Shown one piece after another: positions 15,592 through 22,637 of a stretch of 64,000 nucleotides of DNA. The notes under the pieces are model-generated. The model saw nothing but the letters and a program-made list of their open reading frames with translations, ran no database searches and was not told the DNA's origin. The number at the start of each line of letters is the position of its first letter. Within the stretch, counting starts at the first letter, position 1. The stretch lies in the NCBI RefSeq assembly GCF_024494575.1, contig NZ_JANHDO010000001.1:558001-622000 (forward strand). Direction: 5' to 3'. The stretch is from Halorubrum salinum (GTDB taxonomy: Archaea > Halobacteriota > Halobacteria > Halobacteriales > Haloferacaceae). The position numbers and the translations under genes are program-made.

Positions 15592-16014
15592 ATGAGCAAA
15601 CCCTCCCAAATTGTGGATATAGAATATGATGAGTTACCATCAGAAGCAATGACGAAAGAATTTGATCTCTGGAATGAGGAATACACTATAGAAGCTCTAA
15701 CGGATTTAACAGTATCTCAGATTGAGGGGAGAAAATTGCTATTTGAGAATAGAGAGCAGAGACTTCTTTCAGAACACAATCCCGGACGTCATATTAAAGA
15801 AAATCCGATGATTGCGCGAAGCCAAGGATGCCCAGTCTACACACCCCAGCAATGGGAGGAAGCTAAGAAGATGATTCGTCGGGAGGCGGAGAGAGTGAAA
15901 CTCCGGTTCGATAGGGCGAAAGGGATTGTCGAAAAAGAGGAGAAAGAATCAAAACAGAATTGGCTGGTGGAATTATTCGACTCGATTTTGCCTGACGAAT
16001 TCAGTATCCGATAG
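15592..16014 (+). CDS. AT-rich cargo gene of unknown function, 140 aa
   Basis: Antiparallel to both flanking genes and AT-rich, like the cargo at 2212-3970 and 9889-11064. ATG 15592 is preferred; an in-frame ATG at 15550 would add a hydrophobic-aromatic leader without support. The protein is charged and helical (QWEEAKKMIRREAERVKLRF) with a C-terminal LVELFDSILPDEF. No family was recognised. It sits between the late operon and the second recombinase. Confidence 0.6.
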   Translation: MSKPSQIVDIEYDELPSEAMTKEFDLWNEEYTIEALTDLTVSQIEGRKLLFENREQRLLSEHNPGRHIKENPMIARSQGCPVYTPQQWEEAKKMIRREAERVKLRFDRAKGIVEKEEKESKQNWLVELFDSILPDEFSIR

Positions 16015-16025
16015 CTTTCTCGATT

Positions 16026-16637
16026 TTAGACGCGGTCGATGTGGTCGTAGACCTTCTCGGTGGTTTGGATCGTCGCGTGCCGAAGCCGGTTTCGCACGTC
16101 GTAGAAGCTGTGGCCCTCCTCGACGTTGAGCATCCGGTAGGCGACGCTGTGCCGGAGCGTGTGAGGTGTCACCTGCTCGGCGTCCCCTCGGCCGTGGAGC
16201 GTCATCGGTTCCACGCCGGCGGCGACAGCAGCCGCGGTGACGACGTTGCGGACAGACTCGGTGGTCATCCGGTCGGACTGTCGCGACGGCCAGAGCGCGG
16301 CGGTGTCCTTCCAGCGGCCGGCGAGATACGTCCGGAGTGTCCGAACGGTCTCGTCGGCGAGTTCAATCTCGGTGTAGCTCGGCGTGCGGTCGGTCGGGTA
16401 GTCCTTCTGTAGGTCGGCCGGGAGCGCAAGCACGCCGTCGTCGAGGTCGACGTGGTCGGCCACGTTGAGCGCGACGCACTCGGCGACCCGCAGGCCGGTG
16501 TCGTAGAGCGTCGCGATCAGCGCGTCGTTGCGAGCGGCGAGGTACGGCGCGCTCGCTTCGACAGTCGCCGAGCGCATTCGGTCGACCTGTTCCGGCTTGA
16601 GCCAGACGGTCGCTTTCTCTTGAGTTTGGGTTTTCAT
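16026..16637 (-). CDS. Tyrosine recombinase, catalytic domain only, 203 aa
   Basis: Carries the full catalytic set: Arg in YDTGLRVAECVALNVADHV (about residue 50), HTLRHSVAYRML (HxxR), RHATIQTTEKVYDHI (His and nucleophilic Tyr near the end). The N-terminal core-binding domain is nearly absent, since the catalytic part begins about 20 residues after the start. The length is near that of the short halovirus integrases of the SNJ2 type, but the phylogeny is not known. Its presence together with the integrase at 1-841 means two recombinases in one element. It may resolve, invert or integrate. Confidence 0.85.
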   Translation of the reverse strand: MKTQTQEKATVWLKPEQVDRMRSATVEASAPYLAARNDALIATLYDTGLRVAECVALNVADHVDLDDGVLALPADLQKDYPTDRTPSYTEIELADETVRTLRTYLAGRWKDTAALWPSRQSDRMTTESVRNVVTAAAVAAGVEPMTLHGRGDAEQVTPHTLRHSVAYRMLNVEEGHSFYDVRNRLRHATIQTTEKVYDHIDRV

Positions 16638-16861
16638 TATTCGGGATGTTTCGAGGTAGTTGGTTTATAAACGGGTCAGGGTGGGAAGGCTGCGAGTTTG
16701 GGTTTCTGTATAGAGAATCCAAAACTCGTCTTAGGCGTTGTCACAGTCTCGCTCTTCTTGATGAGTGACACAAGGAGTGTGATCCACAACGCTATTGTTT
16801 CAAATATCCTTAACAAATATTTATTATGAATACGGATGGGCCTTGTTAATGGGTCCAATGC
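16638..16861. other. AT-rich intergenic region
   Basis: No convincing gene. The stretch around 16,800-16,830 (AACAAATATTTATTATGAAT) is a good TATA-type promoter candidate for the small plus-strand gene at 16862. The left part should carry the promoter of the recombinase on the minus strand. Confidence 0.45.
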
Positions 16862-17050
16862 ATGGCACACAATGCCACAAATCAGGCATCGGAGGTGGAG
16901 TATTACCAGAAAGAATCTACTGAGATTGTCTGTGAGCTGTTGGCTCGTGATTTGGTGCCAGGAGCCAAGCGAGATGAAGTTCAGCACCTGTTGGACGCGG
17001 GAGAGCCGGGGAAAGCGCTTCATCTTGCCGTTTTTAAACGTGATCGGTAG
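16862..17050 (+). CDS. Small hypothetical protein, 62 aa
   Basis: Begins MAHNATNQASEVEYYQKEST and has a regular soluble, helical character with GAKRDEVQHLLDAGEPGKAL near the end. A TATA-like region lies about 40 bases upstream. It is antiparallel to the regulatory gene cluster on its right. A minus-strand frame over the same bases is less protein-like. No function was recognised. Confidence 0.5.
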   Translation: MAHNATNQASEVEYYQKESTEIVCELLARDLVPGAKRDEVQHLLDAGEPGKALHLAVFKRDR

Positions 17051-17148
17051 CGGGTCTGAATCGGCATAACCGTCGCTGAGATGATCTCCGGCCCGCTCGG
17101 TACTGCTATTAACTAATTCCTGCTGGTGAACGGAGTTGACCGCGTTGT

Positions 17149-17376
17149 TCATCGGCTTACCTCGACGTACTCGACAACGTGCGCCGCGTTCGTCTCATCG
17201 TGGCTGACAAACCTATCCTCTCCCGGTTCGACGTGGATCCGCTCGCTGTGGTCACACGACAGACACGTCACCTCGTAGATCCGGTGTCGCCGGCGATCGG
17301 CCTCGTCCTCAACATCTCGCTTCCCGCGGAGGTCGACGTTCGGAGCCGCCCCGACGACGCTAGCCTCGTTACGCAT
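17149..17376 (-). CDS. Small zinc-binding protein, 75 aa
   Basis: ATG 17376 overlaps the end of the preceding gene; in-frame upstream codons would read through that gene and were rejected. The core YEVTCLSCDHSERIHVE has a CxxC pair, and later SHDETNAAHVVEY provides two histidines, giving one probable zinc site. The pattern matches the small protein encoded next to the integrase at 838-975. Probably a viral regulator. Confidence 0.65.
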   Translation of the reverse strand: MRNEASVVGAAPNVDLRGKRDVEDEADRRRHRIYEVTCLSCDHSERIHVEPGEDRFVSHDETNAAHVVEYVEVSR

Positions 17377-17575
17377 CGTTGCCCTCCAGCAGACCGGCCT
17401 TCCGGCAGCACGCCTTGCAGTCGTCGCCCTCGCTGTAGGTGTCACTAGCCTCAACAGGCTGGTTCGCGCTTCCGAACGCCCAGCTCCCGCAGAGCGATTG
17501 ATGCCCGTCGAAGATGTGCCAGCGCCGGGCTCGGAACGGTTCACCCCACGCCAGCCCTTCGAGGTCGTCAGTCAT
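17369..17575 (-). CDS. Small cysteine-rich protein, 68 aa
   Basis: Contains RWHIFDGHQSLCGSW and a C-terminal DDCKACCRKAGLL, so one His/Cys plus CxxC zinc site is likely. This W/H-Cys-CxxC layout is common among small haloarchaeal virus and plasmid proteins of unknown role. Overlaps both neighbours by eight bases. Confidence 0.65.
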   Translation of the reverse strand: MTDDLEGLAWGEPFRARRWHIFDGHQSLCGSWAFGSANQPVEASDTYSEGDDCKACCRKAGLLEGNDA

Positions 17576-17735
17576 CGCTCACCTCGTCGCTGTCGCGGTC
17601 CCCGTCGACGAACGCAGTGGCGGTCCCGCACCGCGGACACGTCGCGATTCGCGTCTTCCGATCACCCTCGACGGTTTCCTCGACGAGCGTCGCGATCCAC
17701 TCGTGACCGAGCAGCCAGCAGCGCAGGCTACGCAT
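17568..17735 (-). CDS. Small zinc-ribbon protein, 55 aa
   Basis: ATG 17735 lies inside the end of the upstream gene; an ATG at 17750 would add five residues. It has an N-terminal MRSLRCWLLGHEW and a CPRCG knuckle (ATCPRCGTATAF), consistent with a single zinc ribbon formed by C/H at the start and CxxC later. Probably a nucleic-acid-binding accessory protein in the regulatory cluster. Confidence 0.62.
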   Translation of the reverse strand: MRSLRCWLLGHEWIATLVEETVEGDRKTRIATCPRCGTATAFVDGDRDSDEVSDD

Positions 17736-18189
17736 CGCGGTCACCTCCATCGGTCCGCACGGTGTTGGCGAGATCGGCGAGTTCGGCGGGCTGTCGGACC
17801 ACCAGCACGCCCCAGTTCGGTTCCACGATCTGCTTGTTGCCGACGCGTTGGCGTTCGAGCGGGAGGATCACGCGCCGCTTCACGCTCCCCTTCGGGATGT
17901 TGAGGCGGTTCGCGACCCGGCTCATCGCGGTGTCCACGTCGATCCGCGACTGGAACGGCGAGGCCTCGTCGCAGAGCACTTCGTAGCCGCGGCGGACGAC
18001 CGGATCGTCCGGGAGGTACGCCGCCACGTTCGCCTCGTTGCCGTCGCGGTCCGCGTAGGTCTCGCGCAGCGCCGCCCGGATCGCTTCCGACCGCGATCCG
18101 TGCTCGTCCGCCGCGTCGTCGAGCGCGTTGAGGAGGTCGTCGTCGCTCACTCGCGCCGTCACGCGCTTCCCGCTCGACTCGGCGCTCAT
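17728..18189 (-). CDS. Regulator with N-terminal ribbon-helix-helix domain, 153 aa
   Basis: From ATG 18189 the start reads MSAESSGKRVTARVSDDDLL and continues NALDDAADEHGSRSEAIRAA, the classical strand-helix-helix arrangement. The C-terminal 90 residues contain RVANRLNIPKGSVKRRVILP, which looks like a helix-turn-helix, so the protein could carry two DNA-binding parts. It overlaps the preceding frame as ATGA. Repeated GTGTGACAC sites lie about 130-220 bases upstream and may be its operators. Confidence 0.7.
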   Translation of the reverse strand: MSAESSGKRVTARVSDDDLLNALDDAADEHGSRSEAIRAALRETYADRDGNEANVAAYLPDDPVVRRGYEVLCDEASPFQSRIDVDTAMSRVANRLNIPKGSVKRRVILPLERQRVGNKQIVEPNWGVLVVRQPAELADLANTVRTDGGDRDA

Positions 18190-18428
18190 CGACTCACCTC
18201 GCTTTCGGCGGCGACGCTCGGCTCGGCCGTCCACGCGCTCCGGCGCGCGCGCCGCCCCCATCTCGCTCGCGCAACGCTCGTGCATGAGGGGGGACGCCGT
18301 TCTGACGACGCGCCCCCGTCTGTGTGACACGGACCGATTCCGGCAGTAGTGTTCTTGTTACCCCCGAACACTGCGGAACCTGTCTGTGTGACACCACCGA
18401 CGTTTGTCACACGGATCACCTCGTTCAT
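18186..18428 (-). CDS. Doubtful 80-aa frame between two regulators
   Basis: The frame starts at ATG 18428, overlapping the SWIM gene stop, and ends overlapping the next ATG as ATGA, so coupling is perfect. However, the sequence is rich in Gly, Ser, Arg and Thr with no fold-like pattern (VTNVGGVTQTGSAVFGGNKN). The DNA it covers holds the GTGTGACAC repeats. It may be a translated linker frame over a regulatory region. Confidence 0.3.
   Translation of the reverse strand: MNEVIRVTNVGGVTQTGSAVFGGNKNTTAGIGPCHTDGGASSERRPPSCTSVARARWGRRARRSAWTAEPSVAAESEVSR
18318..18412. repeat. Repeated GTCTGTGTGACAC sites and a hairpin-like inverted repeat
   Basis: GTCTGTGTGACAC occurs at 18318-18330 and again at 18382-18394, 64 bases apart, and the inverted core TGTCACAC lies at 18405-18412. 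GTGT-N-ACAC is itself palindromic. Between the direct copies, GCAGTAGTGTTC (18343-18354) and GAACACTGC (18366-18374) form an inverted repeat. Likely operators for a regulator of the module, or part of a replication or excision control region. Confidence 0.55.
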
Positions 18429-19075
18429 CGGTCGACCCCCTCGCCGAGCAGCCGGCGATCGTCGGTGACTCCGTCGAGACGGGCGGCGGTGCCGCCGTCG
18501 GCGCGAGCCTCCTGCTCGTGCTCGTGAACCTTCTCTCGGGCTTTCCGGAGTCGGTTCGACACCGTGCCGGGGCTGCTGTAGCCCTGTTTGCGCTGGTACT
18601 CTCGGACGCCCATGTCGCCGAGGTCGCACCGAAGGTACGCGTCGCGCTGCTTCTCCGTGAGGTACGGGTAGCGGCGTTCGGCGGGATCGACGGCGTCGAG
18701 GTCGCAGATCTGGATCGCTCGGCCATTGATGTCGGTGTGCTTCGTGCCTAGCTCCGTGCAGGACCATGCGGCCTTACGGACGGCGCAGAGGTGGACGCAG
18801 GGGCCGTCGTTGTACTCCCAGCCCTTGCAGTCACAGAGGCCGACGTGATGGTCTCCTTCGCGGGCCAGAACGACGTGGTGCCATTCCTCGCCGTTGGGGC
18901 TCTTGACGCGGTAGCCGAGACGGCTGATCACTTCGATGTCCGACTGATAGGGAACCGCCTTCGTCCAGCTCGTGTCTGTGCTCCCGGCGAGCCGGTCGAA
19001 GTTGATCGACTCGCCGATCTGCGTGTCGACGCGGCCGAACGCTTCGAGTCTGCTTCGAGATTCGGAGCGGCTCAT
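18425..19075 (-). CDS. SWIM zinc-finger protein with sigma-like HTH, 216 aa
   Basis: ATG 19075 overlaps the upstream stop as ATGA. The middle shows CDCKGWEYNDGPCVHLCAVR, which fits the CxC...CxH signature of SWIM zinc fingers (about residues 90-110). A C-terminal segment (YLTEKQRDAYLRCDLGDMGV, then SPGTVSNRLRKAREKVHEHE) resembles the region-4-like helix-turn-helix used by sigma-type and Bat-type regulators. SWIM plus HTH suggests a DNA-binding regulator or partner of a replication protein. It is common on haloarchaeal viruses and plasmids. Confidence 0.72.
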   Translation of the reverse strand: MSRSESRSRLEAFGRVDTQIGESINFDRLAGSTDTSWTKAVPYQSDIEVISRLGYRVKSPNGEEWHHVVLAREGDHHVGLCDCKGWEYNDGPCVHLCAVRKAAWSCTELGTKHTDINGRAIQICDLDAVDPAERRYPYLTEKQRDAYLRCDLGDMGVREYQRKQGYSSPGTVSNRLRKAREKVHEHEQEARADGGTAARLDGVTDDRRLLGEGVDR

Positions 19076-19458
19076 GGCGGCGAGCACCCCCGAACGAACG
19101 CACCGACGCCACCCGCATGTCTGTCGAGGATATGGTTCCGAACGGACTCAACTACGTCACTGGCCGAGACGGCTTCCTCGCGGATATACTTCGAGTCGAC
19201 GGTAACCTCTGTGCCCTCGACGGTCGTCTCGGTCAGAACGTTGACCTGGTAGAACTCGTCGCCTCGTCTTTCGTAGCCACTCCAGCCAGCGCTGTCGCTC
19301 CAGAGTTGGAGACGCGCGTCGCAGTTCTCGTTCTCGACCGGCCGGAAGAGTTGGCCGATACGGACTGTCTCGATCCGCTCGCGTTCGATCTCGACTACGT
19401 CGCCGTCGAGGTCGACAGCGATCTGCACCTCCTCGTCGCTGTCGCGTTCTGCACTCAT
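19072..19458 (-). CDS. Provirus hypothetical protein, 128 aa
   Basis: Begins MSAERDSDEEVQIAVDLDGD, acidic and beta-rich, with a WSDSAGWSGYERRGDEFYQV segment and a C-terminal helix (DVVESVRNHILDRHAGGV). It is the first clear gene inside the element next to the tRNA-Tyr attachment site, so it should be at the head of the regulatory operon. No family recognised. Confidence 0.6.
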   Translation of the reverse strand: MSAERDSDEEVQIAVDLDGDVVEIERERIETVRIGQLFRPVENENCDARLQLWSDSAGWSGYERRGDEFYQVNVLTETTVEGTEVTVDSKYIREEAVSASDVVESVRNHILDRHAGGVGAFVRGCSPP

Positions 19459-19631
19459 GCCGCACCCCCGTCCACTACGAAATTCGCAGGACTGCGCCGG
19501 GGGCAGTCATGCGCCTCGTTGCACTCCGATTTTTTCGGGTGTCTTCTGAAAACCCGAACGAGCCGCTCACGTCTTCTACGCGGAGATTGCTCTAAATACG
19601 GAGTAGAGGCGCTTTCGCCGTAAAATTCGTA
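19459..19631. other. Provirus/tRNA junction region
   Basis: No supported gene. The part next to the tRNA is AT-richer (TTCTAC, CTAAATACGGAGTAGAGG) and likely holds the promoter for 19072-19458 on the minus strand and the right attachment junction, which begins at the tRNA 3' end. A minus-strand frame here would start inside the tRNA and is rejected. Confidence 0.45.
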
Positions 19632-19705
19632 TCCGCCCTCCCCGAATTGAACGGGGGACAAGTCGATCTACAGTCGACTGCTCTACCAGGCTGAGCTAAG
19701 GGCGG
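19632..19705 (-). tRNA. tRNA-Tyr (GUA), likely provirus attachment site
   Basis: Reads CCGCCCT at the 5' end and AGGGCGG plus discriminator A at the 3' end, pairing over seven bases. The D arm is TAGCTCAGCCTGGTAGAGCA, the anticodon loop is CTGTAGA (anticodon GTA), and the T arm CCCCGTTCAATTCGGGG is perfect. No intron. The 3' end faces the provirus, the normal orientation for integrase target sites in tRNA genes. Confidence 0.95.
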
Positions 19706-19869
19706 TCACTGAATCGTAGCCGCCGGATCCAACTTAAGGGTTCTCTTTCGCCCCCGGTGTGAGCGGCCGTACCGCGGTTCGATCCGACGACGGGACGGTC
19801 TTCGATTTCACCGACGAACCGTCGACGGTCCCGCGCGGTTTTTAAGTCACTCGCGCCGGGAGCGGGCGT

Positions 19870-20757
19870 ATGGCCGACGGCGACGACAGACAGGCGACGT
19901 TCGGGTCGGACGGCAGCTTGGAAACCGACACGACGCCCGACGCGACCGGCGAGAACGACTTCGGCGAGCCGAAAGAGCCGAACGAGACCGACGGGGGATA
20001 CAACCGATACGCCGTCTCCAGCCTGCTCCAGAAGGCCGTGAGACGCTCCGACGAGGAGGTCGCCGCGTGGGCCGCGTGGGAGCTGGCGCGCTCCGGCTAC
20101 GCGTGGAACCTCTGGGACCGCCTGACGCTGTACGTCGTCGAGGACCTCCGCGCCGGCAGCGAGGTCGCGCTCACCATCCAGCGCTACGAGGAGCTCGCCA
20201 CCGAGCGATGGGAGCCGGCCGAGTGGAAGGGGCGACTCTGTGCGATCCACGCCGCGCTCGCCGCCGCGCGCGCGCAGTCGACCCGCGAGGGACCGAACGC
20301 GGACGAGTACTTCCGGGCCGTCGCCGAGCGCCGCGCCGACGCCCGCGAGCGCGGCGAGGAGCCCGCCCACGACTTCCCGGTCGGCGACCTCGAACCGGGC
20401 GGCGAGTTCGACGCGGTCTTCGACGGCCACACCGGCGAGGGGTCTCGGCTCGGCCGCGGAACCGAGTTCTTCAAGACGCGCGGCGCGCGGGTGGGACCGG
20501 AGGGCGAAGGCGAACACAGCGCTCGGTGGCAACGGCTCGCCATGCTGCTCGACGGGGACCACGACTACACCGAGGCGGAGCTCGACCGCGCCGTCGAGCC
20601 GGTCGACCCGGACGACCCTTGGACCGACCCCGAGGCCGTCGGAGAGGCGAGCGACTCGGACCGGGACGGAACCCGGGGAGACCGAGCGACCGAGACCGAG
20701 CCGAGCGACACGGCCGACAGCGACTCGCACGGCTCGCTCTCCGACTTCTCCGAGTGA
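19870..20757 (+). CDS. Haloarchaeal protein with MgsA/RarA C-terminal-like helical domain, 295 aa
   Basis: After a disordered acidic 40-residue start, the ordered part begins NRYAVSSLLQKAVRRSDEEV and runs AAWAAWELARSGYAWNLWDR. This resembles the helical C-terminal domain of the RarA/MgsA AAA+ family (SALQKAIRRGDEDAALYW-type). The ATPase domain itself is missing. The last 60 residues are again acidic and disordered. First host gene after the tRNA. Its function is unknown; a DNA-repair link is only suggested by the domain resemblance. Confidence 0.7.
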   Translation: MADGDDRQATFGSDGSLETDTTPDATGENDFGEPKEPNETDGGYNRYAVSSLLQKAVRRSDEEVAAWAAWELARSGYAWNLWDRLTLYVVEDLRAGSEVALTIQRYEELATERWEPAEWKGRLCAIHAALAAARAQSTREGPNADEYFRAVAERRADARERGEEPAHDFPVGDLEPGGEFDAVFDGHTGEGSRLGRGTEFFKTRGARVGPEGEGEHSARWQRLAMLLDGDHDYTEAELDRAVEPVDPDDPWTDPEAVGEASDSDRDGTRGDRATETEPSDTADSDSHGSLSDFSE

Positions 20758-20881
20758 TTCTGACTCGACTGTCCGCCGGCCGAGCCTCGTGGTCCGCGGA
20801 GCGGGCGCACACGCTCGGAGTTCAACCCCGCGGGTGGCCGCTTCCGCCAACACTTATTGACGCGAGAGCGATAGGTCGGCC

Positions 20882-21466
20882 ATGGTAGACGTCGCAATCG
20901 TCGGCGGTGGACCGGCAGGACTCAGCGCGGGACTGTTCGCGGGGAAGAACGGCCTCGACACCGTCCTGTTCGACACCGACGGCACGTGGATGCACAAGGC
21001 ACACCTGTTCAATTACCTCGGCGTCGGCTCCGTGGGCGGAAGCGAGTTCATGGCGACCGCCCGGCAGCAGGTCGACGACTTCGGCGTCGACCGACACCAG
21101 GGCGAGGAAGTCACGGACGTCTCGGCGGCCGACGGCGGCTTCACCGTGACCACCGAGGACGGAGAGTACGACGCCGACTACGTCGTGTTAGCGACCGGCG
21201 CGAACCGCGACCTCGCGGAGTCGCTCGGCTGCGAGTTCGACGGCGACCTCGTCGACGTCGGCGTCTCGATGGAGACGAGCGTCGCGGGCGCGTACGCGAC
21301 CGGCGCGATGGTCCGCGCGGAGGAGTGGCAGGCGGTCATTTCCGCCGGCGACGGCGCGGCCGCCGCGCTCAACATCCTCTCGGCCGAGAAGGGCGAGCAC
21401 TACCACGACTTCGACGTGCCCGACACCGCGAGTTCGGTGTTCGGCGGCCTCATCGACGACGAGTAG
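20882..21466 (+). CDS. Thioredoxin-reductase-like FAD protein, short form, 194 aa
   Basis: The FAD-binding GxGxxG loop is clear at the start (MVDVAIVGGGPAGLSAGLFA), followed by ADYVVLATGANRDLAESLGC and a C-terminal VISAGDGAAAALNILSAEKG helix as in the thioredoxin reductase family. At 194 residues it lacks the inserted NADPH domain and the CxxC pair, so it cannot be an ordinary thioredoxin reductase. Such short forms are frequent in haloarchaea. The redox partner is not known. Stands alone, convergent with the M14 gene. Confidence 0.82.
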   Translation: MVDVAIVGGGPAGLSAGLFAGKNGLDTVLFDTDGTWMHKAHLFNYLGVGSVGGSEFMATARQQVDDFGVDRHQGEEVTDVSAADGGFTVTTEDGEYDADYVVLATGANRDLAESLGCEFDGDLVDVGVSMETSVAGAYATGAMVRAEEWQAVISAGDGAAAALNILSAEKGEHYHDFDVPDTASSVFGGLIDDE

Positions 21467-21489
21467 CGACGACTGCGCGACCGGTCCTT

Positions 21490-22527
21490 TTAATCCGCCG
21501 AATCGGGCTGTCCGACGGGCTCCGGCGCGTCGCCGGCCTCGATCGCGCGCCGCGTCGCCTCGTCGAGTTCGACGAGATGACAGAGCGGGTTCCCCGGGTA
21601 GACCACCGGGTTCTCCAAGAGTCCGATAAGAAGACCGGTGAACGGCGCTTCGACGCCGACCGCGTCCTCTTTGAACGGGTTGGTGATCGTCGCGATCCGC
21701 TCGCCCTCGCGGACGAGCGAGCCGCTCTCGAAGTGCGTGTCGACGATACCGCCCGAGTCGGCGCGCAGCCACGTCTTCTCGCCAGCGCCGGCGACGATCG
21801 TCCGCCACCCGGGCCAGCGAACCGTGTCGGCGGAGAGCAGCTCGTACTCCGCGAACACCGACCGGACGCCGGCGAGCGCGTCGTCGATGAGCCCGCGCTG
21901 GAACCGATGCGCCTCGCCCATCTCTATCGTGATCGTGGGAATGTTATCGGCGGTCGCCTCACCGCGGAGCGTGCCGCTCGGGCCGTCGCTGTCGATGATC
22001 ACGTTCGAGCCGAACGCCATCGCGAGCCGGTGGACGCCGTCGTGAGTCATATCCCCGCGGACGTGGAGCATGTTGGTCCGGCCGCGGGTGGAGGTGTGGA
22101 AGTCGAGCCCGACATCGCAGGGCGCGATGAAGTTCTCGTATATCTGGTGAGCCATCCGCTTCGAGCTGGTCGACCCGGCCTTTCCGGGGAACGAGCGGTT
22201 CAGGTCGCGGTCGTAGACCGGGAGGTAGCGCTGCTGGGCGATGAATCCGGGGACGTTCAACACGGGGAGACAGACGAGGGTTCCGGCGAGAGAGGAGAGG
22301 TCCCACTCGTGGGCGACCTCCCGGACGACCTCGATGCCGTTGAGTTCATCGCCGTGGGCGGCCGCGGTGAGGAAGACGGTCGGACCGTCGCGCTCGCCGT
22401 TGACGATCGTCACGGGTATCCGGACCGGGTCGCCGAGGTACGTCTCGCTGATTCCGTAGCGGATGTTCTGCGTCTCGCCGGGCGACACCGCGCCGCCGTT
22501 GTACGTGAACACCCGGTCGTCGCTCAT
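21490..22527 (-). CDS. Succinylglutamate desuccinylase/aspartoacylase (AstE/M14) family hydrolase, 345 aa
   Basis: Zinc-site motif HGDELNGIE (about residues 57-65), third ligand in LDFHTSTRGRTN (about 140), and a catalytic-Glu segment TITIEMGEAHRFQRG (about 195-210) are present. The C-terminal domain (about 250-335) with GVEAPFTGLLIGLLENPVVY is the biotinyl-like domain usual for this family. Family members remove N-acyl groups from amino acids. It is divergent from a RimK-type ligase with fused retropepsin domain, a pairing known from peptide-ligase gene clusters, so its substrate may be a glutamate-type peptide conjugate. Confidence 0.85.
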   Translation of the reverse strand: MSDDRVFTYNGGAVSPGETQNIRYGISETYLGDPVRIPVTIVNGERDGPTVFLTAAAHGDELNGIEVVREVAHEWDLSSLAGTLVCLPVLNVPGFIAQQRYLPVYDRDLNRSFPGKAGSTSSKRMAHQIYENFIAPCDVGLDFHTSTRGRTNMLHVRGDMTHDGVHRLAMAFGSNVIIDSDGPSGTLRGEATADNIPTITIEMGEAHRFQRGLIDDALAGVRSVFAEYELLSADTVRWPGWRTIVAGAGEKTWLRADSGGIVDTHFESGSLVREGERIATITNPFKEDAVGVEAPFTGLLIGLLENPVVYPGNPLCHLVELDEATRRAIEAGDAPEPVGQPDSAD

Positions 22528-22637
22528 GTCTGAGCCGAGCAGGGGGCGGGGTATATATATGGCGACCGCGAGACTCAGCGCTGATAGCCGCCGGAGCGAT
22601 CGGCGCGCCTTTTAGGTCGGCCCGCGCAGGCACACGC

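Larger units (their letters stand above)
1..19631. mobile_element. Integrated haloarchaeal provirus, SH1-like capsid module, left end outside the window
   Basis: The block combines a tyrosine integrase, a packaging ATPase, two adjacent capsid-sized proteins, many small membrane proteins and several ribbon-helix-helix or zinc-ribbon regulators. Its right edge coincides with the 3' end of a tRNA-Tyr gene, a common archaeal attachment site. To the right ordinary host genes begin. I did not find a second copy of the tRNA 3' end inside the window, which fits a left boundary beyond position 1 where the integrase runs off. Assignment to the SH1-like group rests on the ATPase and on the order and size of the two capsid candidates. 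No replication initiator or DNA polymerase was recognised. Confidence 0.75.

Noticed and set aside
16676-17152. Minus-strand frame of 158 codons, start coupled to the zinc protein at 17149
   Set aside because: Its composition is irregular, and the opposite-strand 62-residue frame has a more regular sequence and a promoter-like AT-rich stretch upstream. Coupling of the ATG may be chance.
19455-19661. Minus-strand reading frame of 68 codons coupled to the gene at 19072-19458
   Set aside because: Its only start codon lies inside the tRNA-Tyr gene, and the first part translates the tRNA itself. No internal start gives a protein-like sequence.
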